Assembly (NCBI GenBank): GCA_934462705.1
Contig: CAKSIH010000019.1
Span: forward strand, 1 to 13,817
Reading direction: 5' to 3'
Source of the DNA: an uncultured Eubacteriales bacterium
Lineage (GTDB): Bacteria; Bacillota; Clostridia; Oscillospirales; Acutalibacteraceae
DNA length: 13,817 nt
Program-made: the position numbers and the translations under genes
Shown: in pieces, positions 13,370 to 13,817 of the stretch
Layout of the letters: each line of letters opens with the position of its first letter
Position numbering within the stretch: position 1 is the stretch's first letter
Notes under the pieces: generated by a model
What the model was told of the DNA's origin: nothing
The model's input: the letters and a program-made list of their open reading frames with translations, nothing else
Databases searched by the model: none

Positions 13370-13817
13370 ATGAAAAAGTTCGTAAGTATAGTATTAATTT
13401 TAACAATGGCAGTATCATTAGCAGGAGTAAGCGCGTTTGCAACGCCAATAGACATAAATAAAGAATGCATGCACTTGAATGACATGCTCGAACACGGATA
13501 TTGGACAAATGGGAAGAAACCGGTTTGCGATTGTGACAGCTGCCAGGTGGTACTTGCAGACTATGACCACTTAGACCAAGTTTTTGATAAAGAAAATGCA
13601 AATATGTTTTTCAAAGATATTCTAGACAGATTTAATATGTACACTGAAAACGAAGCGTGGAAAGAAGGCAACTACTTATTAATGTCTTGTGACAGAAAAA
13701 ATGGATCTAATTATATTTCATTTAATAAAAAATTCAGAGATTTCAATTTTGAAAATCTTACTCCAGAGCAACAAAAAACATACGGCGAAAATTTTAAAAA
13801 TTTTGGTAACACAATAG
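13370..13817 (+). CDS. Paralogous secreted protein, truncated by window end
   Basis: Starts at ATG 13370 with GAGG eight bases upstream, 17 bases after the stop of its paralogue, so the two are almost certainly co-transcribed. About 149 codons are visible. There is a different signal peptide (MKKFVSIVLILTMAVSLAGV, then SAFA), the identical 56-residue Cys module (residues 22-77), then a related but diverged domain with matching landmarks: NEAWKEGNYLLMSCDRKNGS against NEHWKNGRYLLISSDQKDGT, and NFKNFGNTI against VFRKFNNTI. It carries an extra Cys in LLMSCD. The C-terminal part, where the paralogue has two membrane helices, is beyond the window. Function unknown. Confidence 0.85.
   Translation, partial: MKKFVSIVLILTMAVSLAGVSAFATPIDINKECMHLNDMLEHGYWTNGKKPVCDCDSCQVVLADYDHLDQVFDKENANMFFKDILDRFNMYTENEAWKEGNYLLMSCDRKNGSNYISFNKKFRDFNFENLTPEQQKTYGENFKNFGNTI
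13433..13600 (+). repeat. 168-bp near-identical block, copy 2 (within second secreted-protein gene)
   Basis: Partner of 12561-12728, in direct orientation 872 bases apart. Identity at this level inside otherwise diverged genes points to recent gene conversion or exchange of a cassette. Confidence 0.95.

Noticed and set aside
12535..13601. Minus-strand open frames opposite the secreted-protein genes
   Set aside because: They mirror the repeated 168-bp block, lack ribosome binding sites and appear twice only because the block is duplicated.

Overview
The window is AT-rich DNA from a low-G+C Gram-positive bacterium, most likely an anaerobic member of the Clostridia. The support is AT-biased codons, strong AAGGAGG-type ribosome binding sites, TATAAT/TTGACA promoters, remnants of a hybrid cluster protein and of DUF4417, and a large serine recombinase of the clostridial mobile-element type. 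No species can be named from the sequence alone. It looks like an accessory region: small operons separated by decayed genes.

Left part (1-2700, minus strand): one transcription unit reads a 57-residue peptide with a textbook double-glycine leader (2426-2599), an intrinsic terminator that probably lets some polymerase through, and two related family 2 glycosyltransferases (1284-2318 and 225-1253). A consensus promoter lies at 2630-2658, with a run of ten G on the coding strand just upstream. This looks like a secreted, possibly glycosylated peptide system. No transporter or regulator is inside the window.

Middle-left (2840-6310): a 63-codon hypothetical gene (minus), two tandem look-alike structured RNA elements on the plus strand (3078-3138 and 3174-3251), then a gene graveyard that looks visibly richer in G+C. 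It holds a DUF4417 gene broken by frameshifts and a stop, an amidase_3 cell-wall hydrolase fragment, a hybrid cluster protein (hcp) fragment fused to it by an apparent deletion, and unrecognised membrane-protein and other fragments.

Centre (6311-9302, minus strand): an intact ABC-transporter operon of the TrpXYZ type (binding protein, permease, ATPase). Its leader has a perfect TTGACA -35, a 17-codon ORF rich in Phe and Tyr with its own Shine-Dalgarno, several competing hairpins and an intrinsic terminator, followed by a second 19-codon aromatic-rich ORF. This suggests ribosome-dependent attenuation in response to aromatic amino acids, rather than a T-box.

Right part (9303-12500, plus strand): about 480 bases without genes, a second DUF4417 fragment, a 1.2-kb stretch kept in one reading frame but interrupted by stops, the C-terminal third of a large serine recombinase with a frameshift in its zinc ribbon, and four copies of a roughly 22-bp near-palindromic repeat just beyond it. 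At the right edge (12501-13817, plus strand) two tandem genes encode secreted proteins. They share a block of 56 identical residues (168 bp with only four silent differences) between diverged signal peptides and diverged C-terminal parts; the second gene runs off the window.
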